A stretch of DNA of 64,000 nt from Alphaproteobacteria bacterium (GTDB lineage Bacteria > Pseudomonadota > Alphaproteobacteria > SHVP01). Shown here piece after piece: positions 19,514-28,534 of the stretch. Location of the stretch: positions 1,143,118-1,207,117 of the forward strand of contig JAVJOO010000002.1 of the NCBI GenBank assembly GCA_040216735.1. The letters are read 5' to 3'. Position numbers and translations under genes: made by a program. Each line of letters starts with the position of its first letter. Positions within the stretch are counted from its first letter, which is position 1. The notes below the pieces were generated by a model. That model was given only the letters and a program-made list of their open reading frames with translations. It made no database searches and was not told the DNA's origin.

Positions 19514-21352
19514 CTAGGCCTGCACGCGGGCCGGCGCGGCGCCCGCATCGGGTTGGCCCTGCAGCGTGTAGAGCTTGGCGTAGAGCCCACCGCGGGCGAG
19601 CAGTTCGGCATGGGTGCCGGCGTCGACGATTTCGCCGCCGTCGAGGACGACGATGCGGTCGGCGTCGATGACGGTCGAGAGTCGGTGGGCGACCACGAGC
19701 GTGGTGCGCCCGGTGCTGAGGCGTTTCAGCGCGTCCTGCACCTGGCGTTCGGAATCGCTGTCGAGCGCCGAGGTGGCCTCGTCGAGGAGTAGGATCGGCG
19801 CGTCCTTCAATACCGCGCGGGCGATGGCGATGCGCTGGCGCTGACCGCCCGACAGTTTGAGGCCGGATTCGCCGACGACCGAGTCGTAGCCCTGCGGCAG
19901 GTCGGTGACGAACTCGTGTGCGGCGGCAGCCTTGGCGGCCGCGACAATTTCGTCGTCGGCGGCGCCGGGGCGACCGTAGGCGATATTGGCGCGGACGGTG
20001 TCGTTGAACAGGGTCGATTCCTGACTGACGAAACCGATGGCCGCGCGCAGCGATTCCTGCGTCACGCCTTTGACGTCCTGGCCGTCGATGGTAACGCTGC
20101 CGCCCTCGGCGTCGTAGAAGCGCGGGATCAAATTGAGCGCGGTCGATTTGCCGGCCCCCGACGGCCCGACGATCGCGACGGTTTCGCCCGCGGGCACGGA
20201 GAAACTGATTCCGCGCAGGGCGGGCGCGCCGTCGCTATAGGCGTGGCTGACATTCTCGAATTGGATCATGCCGCCGGTGATCTCCAAAGGCTTGGCGTCT
20301 GCGGCGTTCTGGATGGCGGGTTCGGTGTCGAGCATCGCGAAGATGCGCTGAGCCGCGGCAAGGCCCTCTTGCAGGGCGGTGTTTAGGTTGGCGATTGAGC
20401 GCAGCGGCTGGTAGGCGAGGCCGAGCGCGGTGATGAAGGTGAAGAATTCGCCCGCGGTCATCCGGTTCTGCACCTCGCCGAAGCCCGCGGCGTAGAACAC
20501 CACGGCGGCGGCGGCGAGGCCGCCCAGGATTTCGATCGCCGGTGTGGCCGCGGCCCGCGCCCGGATCACCTTGAACATGGCGGCTAAGCGATGCTCGTTG
20601 GATTGGCGGGCGCGTTCGGTTTCGTGCGCCTCCATGCCATAGGCCTTAATGTGGCGGGCGCCGGCGAAGGTCTCACCCAGCAACGCGCTGAATGCGCCGG
20701 TGCGTTCCTGGTTTTGCGTCGATGCCTTGCGCATACGCTTGCCGAGGGTGCGGATCGGCAGGATCGCGAGCGGGAAAATCACCGTGGCGATGAAGGCCAG
20801 TTGCCAGTCGGTCCAGAACAGCACGCCCACGAGAAACACCAGCGTGAGGGAATCCTTGGCAATGCCGGCCAGGGCCTTGTTGAGCGCTTCGCGCAGCAGG
20901 TTGGCGTCGTTGAGGAAGTTCGAGATCAGCCCGCCGGTCGCAGTCGAGTGGAAGAAGGCAATATCGGCGCGGATGATATGGGCGAACAACGCGTTCTGGA
21001 CATCGGCGATGATGCGCTGGCCGAACACGCCCAGGAGGTACGTTTGGATATAGGTCGCGACGCCCTTGGTCACCGCGATGGCGAGGAAGGCGAGCGGTAC
21101 AACGATCATCCCGGTCGCGTCGCGGTTGACGAACACGAGGTCGGTCAGCGGCTGCATGATCCGGGCATAGGCCGCCGTCGTGGCGGCAATGACGGCCATC
21201 GCGATCATCGCCACCGTCAGTTTGCGCCAATGTTTGCCGATATAGCCGCGGAAGAGCCGAACCACGAGGGCTTTGGTGGTGCCCTTCACCGCGGGGCCAG
21301 GGCTGGTCTTGGTCAATGCATGTCCCGTCGTCGTTGCGCCGGACCTTAGCAT
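19514..21352 (-). CDS. msbA: Lipid A export permease/ATP-binding protein MsbA-like
   Basis: A 612-residue half-size ABC exporter with fused membrane and ATPase domains. Six membrane segments lie in residues 45-330. The nucleotide-binding domain has Walker A GPSGAGKST, signature LSGGQRQRIAIARA and Walker B ILLLDEATSALD, then the switch histidine in VVAHRLSTV. Leadership of the DUF374-lpxK-lpxL set makes lipid A flipping across the inner membrane the likeliest task, though general lipid or drug exporters share this architecture. The start ATG at 21352 gives a 35-residue polar N terminus; a later start is possible. Confidence 0.88.
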   Translation of the reverse strand: MLRSGATTTGHALTKTSPGPAVKGTTKALVVRLFRGYIGKHWRKLTVAMIAMAVIAATTAAYARIMQPLTDLVFVNRDATGMIVVPLAFLAIAVTKGVATYIQTYLLGVFGQRIIADVQNALFAHIIRADIAFFHSTATGGLISNFLNDANLLREALNKALAGIAKDSLTLVFLVGVLFWTDWQLAFIATVIFPLAILPIRTLGKRMRKASTQNQERTGAFSALLGETFAGARHIKAYGMEAHETERARQSNEHRLAAMFKVIRARAAATPAIEILGGLAAAAVVFYAAGFGEVQNRMTAGEFFTFITALGLAYQPLRSIANLNTALQEGLAAAQRIFAMLDTEPAIQNAADAKPLEITGGMIQFENVSHAYSDGAPALRGISFSVPAGETVAIVGPSGAGKSTALNLIPRFYDAEGGSVTIDGQDVKGVTQESLRAAIGFVSQESTLFNDTVRANIAYGRPGAADDEIVAAAKAAAAHEFVTDLPQGYDSVVGESGLKLSGGQRQRIAIARAVLKDAPILLLDEATSALDSDSERQVQDALKRLSTGRTTLVVAHRLSTVIDADRIVVLDGGEIVDAGTHAELLARGGLYAKLYTLQGQPDAGAAPARVQA

Positions 21353-21492
21353 GGCCGCGGATTCCGGGCCAAACCCCCTATGGTCCTTGGGCGGTGGGGG
21401 TTTGTCGGTGTTGTTTCGTGATGGACGGTATCGGAGGCCGTCTTGCCGCGCCCACCTTGCCGCGTTCGCGGGTGCTGATTAACGTGGCGAGC

Positions 21493-23538
21493 ATGGATAT
21501 GCCCCAGACGGTTCTCACCACCTGTCCCCACGATTGTCCGAGCCAGTGCGCGCTGGAGGTGGAGCGCCTCGATGCGCGGACCATCGGGCGGGTGCGGGGG
21601 GCCAAGACCCAGCGCTATACCGACGGGGTCGTGTGCGCCAAGGTAGCGCGCTATGCCGAGCGGGTGCATCACCCGGACCGTCTGACGACACCTCTCCTCA
21701 AACAGCCGGGCGGCGGGTTTGCGCCGATCGATTGGGAGGCGGCGCTGGACCTGGTAGCCGAGAAATTCGTGCAAGCGACCCAGGCGCACGGTGCCGAGGC
21801 GGTGTGGCCCTATTACTACGCGGGCACCATGGGCAAGGTGCAGCGCGACGGGATCAACCGGTTGCGCCACGTCATGCGCTATTCGGGCATGAAGAAGACG
21901 ATCTGCACCGGCACGGTGCACCCGGGCTGGAAGGCCGGGGTCGGCGGCATGGTTGGCGGCAGTCCTTACGAAATGGCCGAGGCCGACATGATTGTGCTGT
22001 GGGGCACCAACGCAGTGGCCACCCAGGTCAACGTGATGACCCACGTCGCGCGGGCGCGCAAGGAGCGCGGCGCCAAGCTGGTGGTGATCGATCCCTACCG
22101 CAACGGCAGCGTCGAGGTCGCCGATCAGCACATTTGTTTGCGCCCCGGTACCGACGGCGCGCTGGCGGCGGCGATGATGCATGTGCTGTTCGCCGAAGGT
22201 TATGCCGACCGCGACTACATGGCGCGCTATACCGACGTGCCGGAAAAGCTGGAAGAACATCTCAAGACGCGCACGCCGGCCTGGGCGGCGGGCATCACCG
22301 GGTTGAGCGTCGACGAGATCGTTGCCTTCGCGCGCGAATACGGGGCGACCCAGCGGGCGTTTATTCGCGTGGGCTACGGGTTTTCGCGCTCGCGCAACGG
22401 GTCGGCCAACGTCCATGCGGTATCGTGTCTGCCGAGCGTGACCGGCAAGTGGCTGGTCCAGGGCGGCGGCGCGTTTTTCAGCAACTCGGATTGCTTTCAT
22501 CTGGATCAAACTTTGATCGAGGGGCTGGATGCGGTCGATGCCTCGGTGCGGGTGCTCGACATGTCGCGCATCGGCGCCGTGTTGACCGGCGACAAGCTGG
22601 ACTTGGGCGAGGGACCGCCGGTGACAGCGATGCTGGTGCAAAACACCAACCCGCTCGTGGTCGCGCCGGACCACAACCGGGTGCGCCAAGGTTTCGCCCG
22701 CGAGGATCTCTTTGTGTGCGTGCACGAGCAGTTCATGACCGAAACCGCCGAGGCCGCCGACCTGGTGTTGCCGGCGACCACGTTTCTCGAACACGACGAT
22801 CTCTATTCCGGCGGCGGTCATTCCTATCTTCAACTCGGCCTGCAAGCGATCGAACCGCTGGCCGAGGCGCGCCCCAACCATGCGGTGATTTGCGGCCTGG
22901 CGAAGCGGCTGGGTGCGGTCCATCCGGGGTTTGAGATGAGCGCCCGCGACTTGATCGACGCGACGCTGACGGCCTCGGGCTGGCCCACGATCGACGCGTG
23001 GGACGACAACTGGCTCGACTGCGTCCCCGATTTCGACACTGCGCATTTCGTCGGCGGTTTTCCCACGCGCGATGGCAAGTTCCATTTCGCGCCGCGCTGG
23101 GACGAACTCGGGCCCGCCGCCGCCGTCATGCCGCCGCTGCCCGACCATCAGGCAGTGATCGAGGAAGTCGACGCGGTGCATCCCTTCCGCCTAGTCACCG
23201 CACCGGCGCGCAGCTATCTCAACAGTTCGTTCACCGAGACGCCGACCTCGACCAAACGCGAGGGCCGCCCTCGGGTGCTGATCCACCCTAAGGCGGCGCA
23301 GGCCGCGGGCGTGGCCGACGGCGCGCTGGTCACGCTCGGCAATACACGCGGGCAGGTGCGGGTCCACGCCAAGGTGTTCGACGGGCTGCAACCCGACGTC
23401 GTGGTCGTGGAAGGCATCTGGCCCAACAAAGCGTTCGTGGACGGGATCGGGATCAACGCGTTGACCGGTGCCGATTCGCCGCCGCCCAATGGCGGCGCGG
23501 CGTTCCACGATACCGCGATCTGGATCAAGCCCGACTGA
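21493..23538 (+). CDS. Molybdopterin oxidoreductase (DMSO reductase superfamily)
   Basis: A 681-residue molybdenum enzyme. The N-terminal iron-sulfur motif is TTCPHDCPSQCALEV with cysteines 11, 15 and 19 and a fourth at 48 (GVVCAK), enough for one 4Fe-4S cluster. The molybdopterin domains follow (ADMIVLWGTN, LVVIDPYRNG, LRPGTDGALAAAM), and the C-terminal dinucleotide-binding domain begins near PFRLVTAPARSYLNSSF. There is no twin-arginine signal, so it is probably cytoplasmic. No obvious partner subunit is adjacent, and the substrate is unknown. ATG 21493 is chosen because it immediately precedes the cluster motif. Confidence 0.88.
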   Translation: MDMPQTVLTTCPHDCPSQCALEVERLDARTIGRVRGAKTQRYTDGVVCAKVARYAERVHHPDRLTTPLLKQPGGGFAPIDWEAALDLVAEKFVQATQAHGAEAVWPYYYAGTMGKVQRDGINRLRHVMRYSGMKKTICTGTVHPGWKAGVGGMVGGSPYEMAEADMIVLWGTNAVATQVNVMTHVARARKERGAKLVVIDPYRNGSVEVADQHICLRPGTDGALAAAMMHVLFAEGYADRDYMARYTDVPEKLEEHLKTRTPAWAAGITGLSVDEIVAFAREYGATQRAFIRVGYGFSRSRNGSANVHAVSCLPSVTGKWLVQGGGAFFSNSDCFHLDQTLIEGLDAVDASVRVLDMSRIGAVLTGDKLDLGEGPPVTAMLVQNTNPLVVAPDHNRVRQGFAREDLFVCVHEQFMTETAEAADLVLPATTFLEHDDLYSGGGHSYLQLGLQAIEPLAEARPNHAVICGLAKRLGAVHPGFEMSARDLIDATLTASGWPTIDAWDDNWLDCVPDFDTAHFVGGFPTRDGKFHFAPRWDELGPAAAVMPPLPDHQAVIEEVDAVHPFRLVTAPARSYLNSSFTETPTSTKREGRPRVLIHPKAAQAAGVADGALVTLGNTRGQVRVHAKVFDGLQPDVVVVEGIWPNKAFVDGIGINALTGADSPPPNGGAAFHDTAIWIKPD

Positions 23539-23552
23539 GGCCGGGGCCGCAG

Positions 23553-24455
23553 ATGGCGCGGCGCATTCTCATCATTCACAACCCGGCAGCGGGAAAACGG
23601 CGCACCGCGTTGTTGGACGGCGTGGTCGCGGCGCTGCGCGCGCGCGGGATTGTGCCGGCGATCATTGCGACCATAGAACCGGGTCATGCGACCGCCCTCG
23701 CCCGCGCCGCCGATGCCGATGTAGTCGTCGCGGCGGGCGGCGATGGGACGATCAACGAGGTGGTGCACGGGTTGATGACCCGCGACGGGGTCCGGCCCGC
23801 CTTTGCCACCCTGCCGCTGGGCACGATCAATGTTTTGGCCCTGGAACTTGGGTTGCCGCGCGATGCGGCGGGCCTAGCCGGCGTCCTGGCCGAAGGGCCG
23901 CTGATCCCGGTGACGGTGGGCCGGGCCAACGACCGACACTTTTTGTTGACCGCCGGCGCGGGCGTCGATGCGGCGGCGGTGAAGTTTCTTTCGCCCGGCC
24001 TGAAAAAATTGTTCGGGCAGACCGCCTATTACATTGCGCTCGTGCGGGCGCTGATTGCCGAGGGCAACACGGTGTTCGATGTCGAGATCGAAGGCGAGAC
24101 GCACCGGGTTTCCTCGGTGATCGTCACCAACGCATCGCGCTATGCCGGGGACAAGGTTGTGGCCCCGGAGGCACGGCTGACCGGGCGCGATCTTCATGTG
24201 CTGATCGGCACGCGGCATGGCCGGTGGAACCTGATGCGCTATGGCGCGGCCTACCTGCGCGGAGTGTTGCCCAGTTTGCCGGATGTGCGGATTTTGCCGG
24301 TGCAGCGGCTGCGTATCGCCGGACCGGCGGGCAAACCGGTGCAGCTTGACGGCGACAACCGCCTGACGACCCCGGTCGAGATCGAGGTGGCGGAGGCACC
24401 GTTGATGATCGCGACCTTGAGGGCGCCCGGCGGCCCGGACGTCAGGTCAGGATGA
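23553..24455 (+). CDS. Diacylglycerol kinase family lipid kinase (YegS-like)
   Basis: A 300-residue cytoplasmic kinase with the DAGK catalytic fold. The N terminus RRILIIHNPAAGKRR is typical, the nucleotide-binding motif AAGGDGTINEVVHGL follows at about residues 67-80, and PLGTINVLALELGLP continues the family pattern. The C-terminal beta-sandwich ends with VQLDGDNRLTTPVEIEV. The substrate could be diacylglycerol, phosphatidylglycerol or a sphingoid-type lipid; the sequence does not say. It starts 14 bases after the molybdopterin gene and could share its transcript. Confidence 0.9.
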   Translation: MARRILIIHNPAAGKRRTALLDGVVAALRARGIVPAIIATIEPGHATALARAADADVVVAAGGDGTINEVVHGLMTRDGVRPAFATLPLGTINVLALELGLPRDAAGLAGVLAEGPLIPVTVGRANDRHFLLTAGAGVDAAAVKFLSPGLKKLFGQTAYYIALVRALIAEGNTVFDVEIEGETHRVSSVIVTNASRYAGDKVVAPEARLTGRDLHVLIGTRHGRWNLMRYGAAYLRGVLPSLPDVRILPVQRLRIAGPAGKPVQLDGDNRLTTPVEIEVAEAPLMIATLRAPGGPDVRSG

Positions 24456-24461
24456 TCGCAC

Positions 24462-25262
24462 CTAGGTCTTGAGGCCCGTGACGAGGATGTCGTGGAGCGT
24501 GCGGCAGGCGGCGATGACGTTGTCGTGGTGGACGTGTTCGCGGTTGTAGGTGATCGGGCTCCCGTCGACGCGGGTAACGCAACCGCCGGCTTCCTCGACG
24601 ATAAGGTGGGCGGCGGCGATATCCCATTCGCTCTTGTTGGTCATGGTGATCGTGGCGTCGTAGCGACCGTCGGCGACGACGGCCATGCGGTAGGCCATCG
24701 AGTTGACGAAATGAAACTCGGCGCCGTCCGCGACAGCGGCCCAATCGTGATTGCGAAAGGTGCGTTTGGACGCGAGCATGCGGGCGCGGACCGGATCGGT
24801 GCAGGTCGACACCGCGATCGGGGTGCCGTTGAGCCGCGCGCCGCCGCCCTTGATCGCCTCGAAGAGTTCATCGGTGGCGGGGTTGTAGACCGCACCCAAC
24901 ACGGGGTGGCCGTCGACCACGAGTGCCGCCGACACTGCGAACTGGGCGTCGCCGCGTAAAAAGGCGCGGGTACCGTCGATCGGATCGACGATCCACACGT
25001 GGCTCTTGGTGCGCCGCTCGGCGTTATCCTCGGTCTCCTCCGAGAGCCAACCGAAATCCGGGCGGGCGCCGGTGAGTTGCTCGCGGAGCAACCGATCGAC
25101 CGCGAGGTCGGCCTCGCTGACCGGGTTGTCGGGCGATTTGTCCCAAGCTTCGACATCGGTGCGGAAGTAGCGCAGCGCCAAGGCACCGGCCTCGCGCACC
25201 GCTTCGAGAAGCAGCAGGTGGTCGGCGCCGAGATCGTCGTGCCGGTTGCGCGCCGTCGTCAC
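24462..25262 (-). CDS. 3'(2'),5'-bisphosphate nucleotidase / inositol monophosphatase family (CysQ-like)
   Basis: A lithium-sensitive-type phosphatase of 266 residues. Metal-binding motifs are WLSEETED, IVDPIDGTRAFLRG and the C-terminal WDIAAAHLIVEEAGG. CysQ removes the 3' phosphate from PAP made during sulfate assimilation, and sulfite reduction genes are about 3 kb away, which supports that reading; an inositol phosphatase cannot be ruled out. The GTG at 25262 overlaps the pmbA stop (GTGA), so the two are coupled. Longer in-frame readings merely run back through pmbA. Confidence 0.85.
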   Translation of the reverse strand: MTTARNRHDDLGADHLLLLEAVREAGALALRYFRTDVEAWDKSPDNPVSEADLAVDRLLREQLTGARPDFGWLSEETEDNAERRTKSHVWIVDPIDGTRAFLRGDAQFAVSAALVVDGHPVLGAVYNPATDELFEAIKGGGARLNGTPIAVSTCTDPVRARMLASKRTFRNHDWAAVADGAEFHFVNSMAYRMAVVADGRYDATITMTNKSEWDIAAAHLIVEEAGGCVTRVDGSPITYNREHVHHDNVIAACRTLHDILVTGLKT

Positions 25263-26614
25263 GCGCCGGCCACGGTCAGGCCCTCGATACGGATCGTCGG
25301 CGCGTTGGTGCCGTAGCGGAATTCGAGGTCGTTGGCCGGGGTGGCGTTGAGGAACATGGTCTTGAGGTTGCCGGCGATGGTTAGTTCGCTGACCGGGTAG
25401 GCGAGGGCGCCGTTTTCGATCCAATAACCGGCGGCACCGCGGCTGTAATCGCCGGTGACGCCGTTGACGCCGTAGCCGATCAATTCGGTGACGTAGAAGC
25501 CCGAGGCGATATCGGCCATCAGGGCGTCGGGGGTTAGGGCGCCGGGTTCCATATACAGGTTGGTCGTGCCGGGCGAAGGTGGCGAGGATGCGCCGCGGGT
25601 GGCGTGACCTGTCGAGGTCATGCCGAGTTGGTGGCCGGTCGCGGTGTCGAGCAACCACGTCGTCAGCACGCCGTCTTCGACGATGTTCATCCGCCGGTTG
25701 GCGACTCCCTCGCCGTCGAACGGCCGCGAGGCCATGCCTGCCTTACGGTGCGGATCGTCGACGATGACGATGCCGTCGGCGAAGATCTTTTGGTTGAGCT
25801 TGTCGCGTAAGAAACTGGTTCCGCGCGCCACGGCAGCGCCATTGATGGCCCCGGCGACATGGCGCAGCAGGCCGTTGGAGATGCGCGGATCGAAGATCAC
25901 GGGGACGGCGGCCGACTTTACCTTGCGCGGGTTGAGCCGTTTGACCGCGCGTTCGCCGGCACGCCGACCGACCGCGGCGGGATCGTCGAGGTCGGCGGCG
26001 AAACGCACGGCGGAATAGTCGTAGTCGCGCTCCATGCCGGTGCCGGTACCGGCAATCACCGAGGCCGAGACCGAGTGCGAGGTGCCGCTGTAGGCGGCGG
26101 CGAATCCGTTCGAAGTGGCCAGCGCCACGGTGCTGCGGCCCCAGCTTGCGTCGGCGCCTTCGGAATTGGTGACGCCGGGGACCGCGCGGGCCGCATCCTC
26201 GGCGGCAGCGGTGCGGGCATAGAGATCCTCGGGCGTGGGCTCGACCGTATCGACGAGGTCGAGGTCGGGCCAGGAAGTGGCGATGAGGCCGGCGTCGGCA
26301 AGGCCGATATGCGGGTCTTCGGGCGCGATCTTGGCCATGGAGACTGCGCGGGCGACGAGTTCGTCGACGGCTGCCTCGCTGCGGTCGGTCGAGGACACAA
26401 TGGCCTGGCGGCGGCCCAACATCACACGCAGGCCGAGGTCGACGGCTTCGGAACGCTCGAGGTCTTCGTGTTTGCCCAGGCGTTGCGACACGGCGAGCGA
26501 AACGCTTTCGGCGGCAATGGCGTCGGCGGCATCTGCACCGGCCTTGATGGCCCTGTCCACAAGGCCGCTCAGGAACGCAAGGGTTCGCGCCTCTGCATCG
26601 CGTGATTGAGTCAT
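25259..26614 (-). CDS. pmbA: TldE/PmbA subunit of the TldD-TldE metalloprotease
   Basis: The 451-residue non-zinc partner of the TldD/TldE heterodimer, which cleaves small unstructured peptides and helps mature some modified peptides. It lacks the HExxxH motif of TldD. Family marks are the N-terminal EDLERSEAVDLGLRVMLGRR, SNGFAAAYSGTSHSVSASVI in the middle and GVNGVTGDYSRGAAGYWIENG near the end. The catalytic subunit is encoded at 46433-47866. The ATG at 26614 follows 84 bases of divergent spacer shared with the TSUP permease. CysQ-like follows with a 4-base overlap. Confidence 0.93.
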   Translation of the reverse strand: MTQSRDAEARTLAFLSGLVDRAIKAGADAADAIAAESVSLAVSQRLGKHEDLERSEAVDLGLRVMLGRRQAIVSSTDRSEAAVDELVARAVSMAKIAPEDPHIGLADAGLIATSWPDLDLVDTVEPTPEDLYARTAAAEDAARAVPGVTNSEGADASWGRSTVALATSNGFAAAYSGTSHSVSASVIAGTGTGMERDYDYSAVRFAADLDDPAAVGRRAGERAVKRLNPRKVKSAAVPVIFDPRISNGLLRHVAGAINGAAVARGTSFLRDKLNQKIFADGIVIVDDPHRKAGMASRPFDGEGVANRRMNIVEDGVLTTWLLDTATGHQLGMTSTGHATRGASSPPSPGTTNLYMEPGALTPDALMADIASGFYVTELIGYGVNGVTGDYSRGAAGYWIENGALAYPVSELTIAGNLKTMFLNATPANDLEFRYGTNAPTIRIEGLTVAGA

Positions 26615-26698
26615 GGGCGCTGATTCTCCTGGGTTCGACCGCCCCGGTTATATAAGTCTGGTGGCGCGCGCGCCAACCCACCGACCTGTGAGCCTGGG

Positions 26699-27445
26699 AT
26701 GCCTGAGTTCTTCGCCGAGGCCTATACCGTGTCTTTTGTCTATGCCGCAGTGGTTTTTGCGGTGGCCGGGGTGATGCATGGCTATACCGGTGGGTTCGGT
26801 TCGGGGTTGTTCGCGGTACCGTTACTGGCCTTGTTGTTCGGTCCGGTTGGCGGAATCGCGGTCGGCAGCTTAACCTCGCTGTTGGGATCGGCGCAGTTGG
26901 TGCCGGCGGCGGCCCGGGTGGTGTCTTGGCGGCAGATGGCACCCCTGATGATTGCGCAAATGGCGATGATTCCCTTGGGGGCGGCCCTGCTGGTGTCGTT
27001 GGATGCGACGTTGGTGCGCCGGATCATCGGCGTGTTGGTGCTGCTGTCGGGGGTGCTCCTGGCAACCGGCTGGACCTATCACGGTCGGCGCGGACCGGCG
27101 ATACAGGCGGCGGCCGGCGGCGTCGCCGGATTCATGGGCGGGATCGCCGGGATCACGGGGCCGGTGCTCGTGGCCTATTTTCTGTCGGCGCCGGAACCGC
27201 CAGCCCTGCAGCGGGCGCGCATCGTGCTCGCGGTCTTTGCCGGTTTGATCGTGGTGCAAGCCTCGCTCTTGGTCGCGGGCGGCGCGGGCGCCGTGAGCAT
27301 CGCCCGGGCGCTGGCACTCGCGCCACTGTTCATGGCGGCGACCTGGTTCGGCGCGCGGCTGTTTGCGCGCGCGCCGATTGCTTGGTTCCGCTGGGTGTCG
27401 CTGGTGATGTTGTTTGGTTCGGGCGCGGCAGCACTGTTGTTATAG
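26699..27445 (+). CDS. TSUP family permease (sulfite exporter TauE/SafE type)
   Basis: A 248-residue integral membrane protein with seven or eight hydrophobic segments. The first repeat carries HGYTGGFGSGLFAVPLLALLFGP, and the second begins GGVAGFMGGIAGITGPVLVAYFLSA, the two inverted motifs of this family. Members move sulfite, sulfoacetate or other small organosulfur anions. The sulfite reductase and siroheme genes lie just downstream on the other strand, so an anion related to sulfur metabolism is a fair guess, not shown. The ATG at 26699 is the first in frame after the divergent spacer. Confidence 0.88.
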   Translation: MPEFFAEAYTVSFVYAAVVFAVAGVMHGYTGGFGSGLFAVPLLALLFGPVGGIAVGSLTSLLGSAQLVPAAARVVSWRQMAPLMIAQMAMIPLGAALLVSLDATLVRRIIGVLVLLSGVLLATGWTYHGRRGPAIQAAAGGVAGFMGGIAGITGPVLVAYFLSAPEPPALQRARIVLAVFAGLIVVQASLLVAGGAGAVSIARALALAPLFMAATWFGARLFARAPIAWFRWVSLVMLFGSGAAALLL

Positions 27446-27497
27446 GGCGGCACGCTTTTGCCACATTGGCATCCTATCCACGCCCCATTCCGCAGGC

Positions 27498-27536
27498 ACG
27501 CTGTCTCCGACAACCAAGCAACAATGGAGACAGCGT
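27498..27536 (+). promoter_or_regulatory. Perfect 11-bp inverted repeat covering the bactofilin ribosome-binding site
   Basis: Arms ACGCTGTCTCC (27498-27508) and GGAGACAGCGT (27526-27536) are exact reverse complements; an extra G-T pair at 27509/27525 would make 12. The loop is 15-17 bases, A/C-rich and without self-complementarity. The right arm contains the only good Shine-Dalgarno sequence (GGAGA, 27526-27530) for the GTG start at 27538, which lies one base beyond the stem. No T run follows, so it is not a terminator. It could be an RNA hairpin blocking translation or a DNA operator. Confidence 0.6.
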
Positions 27537-27537
27537 C

Positions 27538-28074
27538 GTGGACAAATCGCCCCTCGGATTCAAATCCCTGCGCAACCGCACTGCCGCCGAGGCGCCGCCA
27601 GCAGAGCCTGTCGCGAGCCGGCAAAGCACCGGCTTGCCCGATAAACCCAAACCCGGCTGGTGGCCGGACGCGCCACCGGCGGCGAGCGCTCCGGGCGAGG
27701 ACGCCAACCTGCATGTCGGGCGGGGGCTGAGGCTTAAGGGCGAGGTCAGTTCATGCGACCGGTTGACGGTCGAGGGCGATGTCGAAGCGACGATCGCCGC
27801 GCGGATTCTTGCAATCTCGGCAAGCGGTCAGGTCAAGGGAAGTGCCGAAGTCGAGAGCGCCGAAATCGACGGGCGCTTCGACGGTCAATTGACCGTGCGG
27901 GGATGCTTGAGCGTGCGGCGCTCGGGGCAGGTCACCGGGACGGTCGTCTATGACGCGCTGGAGGTCGAGAAGGGCGGGTGTGTGACGGGCGACTTAAGCC
28001 GCACGCCGGGCGAAGGCGCAGGATCGCCGGTTGTCGAACTCGCGGCGCCGGCGCCAGCAACGAAGAACGAATGA
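27538..28074 (+). CDS. Bactofilin (polymer-forming cytoskeletal protein)
   Basis: A 178-residue bactofilin. Residues 1-55 are a disordered, proline-rich tail (EAPPAEPVASRQ, then KPGWWPDAPPAA). The core beta-helix repeats follow from about residue 57: NLHVGRGLRLKGEVSSCDRL, VEGDVEATIAARILAISASG, AEVESAEIDGRFDGQLTVRG and GTVVYDALEVEKGGCVTGDL. Bactofilins self-assemble without nucleotide and position wall enzymes or other factors. The start is GTG 27538 behind GGAGA; a nearby ATG at 27524 is out of frame. The ribosome-binding site sits inside a perfect hairpin. The gene is convergent with DUF934. Confidence 0.85.
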   Translation: MDKSPLGFKSLRNRTAAEAPPAEPVASRQSTGLPDKPKPGWWPDAPPAASAPGEDANLHVGRGLRLKGEVSSCDRLTVEGDVEATIAARILAISASGQVKGSAEVESAEIDGRFDGQLTVRGCLSVRRSGQVTGTVVYDALEVEKGGCVTGDLSRTPGEGAGSPVVELAAPAPATKNE

Positions 28075-28087
28075 CCGTGGGGCGGCT

Positions 28088-28534
28088 TTAGCCGCGGTCG
28101 TGGGCGCCTGAGGAGACCGGTTGATAGACGACGCTGATCTCCGCCACGGCAGCGGCAAAATCTTGCACCGCGCCATCGTGGCTTACCTCGAAAGCATCGA
28201 AGCCGCAGCGTTTGAGAAACGATAACTGGTCGCGCTGGACATCGCCGGTGGCACGCAGTTCTCCGACGTAGCCGTAGCGCTCGCGCAACAGGCGCGCCAC
28301 GGAATACGGTCGACCGTCGGTGAACGTGGGAAAATCAAGGGTGATCAATGCAAAGCGGTGGATGTCGCCGCCGAGCGTTTCCACGGCGTCGCCCGGCTTG
28401 AGGGCAAGCCCAAGGGGAGCGTTGTGTGCAAGGAAGGCGTCTCGACCGGCGTGCCAGGCTTCGAGGTCGACCAGCGTGCCGATCCCGTGCTGCCAGGGAT
28501 CGTCGGCGAGAGCGCCGTCCTTAAGCAGCGGCAT
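28088..28534 (-). CDS. DUF934 family protein of sulfite assimilation
   Basis: A 148-residue protein of the DUF934 family, encoded with assimilatory sulfite reductase in many proteobacteria. It begins MPLLKDGALADDPWQH and has ITLDFPTFTDGRPYSVARLLRERYGY followed by GELRATGDVQRDQLSFLKRCGFDAF, the conserved centre. The biochemical role is not established; the constant association with cysI/cysH implies a helper in sulfate assimilation. The ATG at 28534 lies inside the 3' end of the sulfite reductase gene (14-base overlap), so the two are coupled. cysH, which often sits between them, is absent. Confidence 0.85.
   Translation of the reverse strand: MPLLKDGALADDPWQHGIGTLVDLEAWHAGRDAFLAHNAPLGLALKPGDAVETLGGDIHRFALITLDFPTFTDGRPYSVARLLRERYGYVGELRATGDVQRDQLSFLKRCGFDAFEVSHDGAVQDFAAAVAEISVVYQPVSSGAHDRG

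Noticed and set aside
21346-23181. A 611-codon minus-strand open frame opposite the molybdopterin oxidoreductase
   Set aside because: Composition typical of an antisense shadow; no domain motifs.
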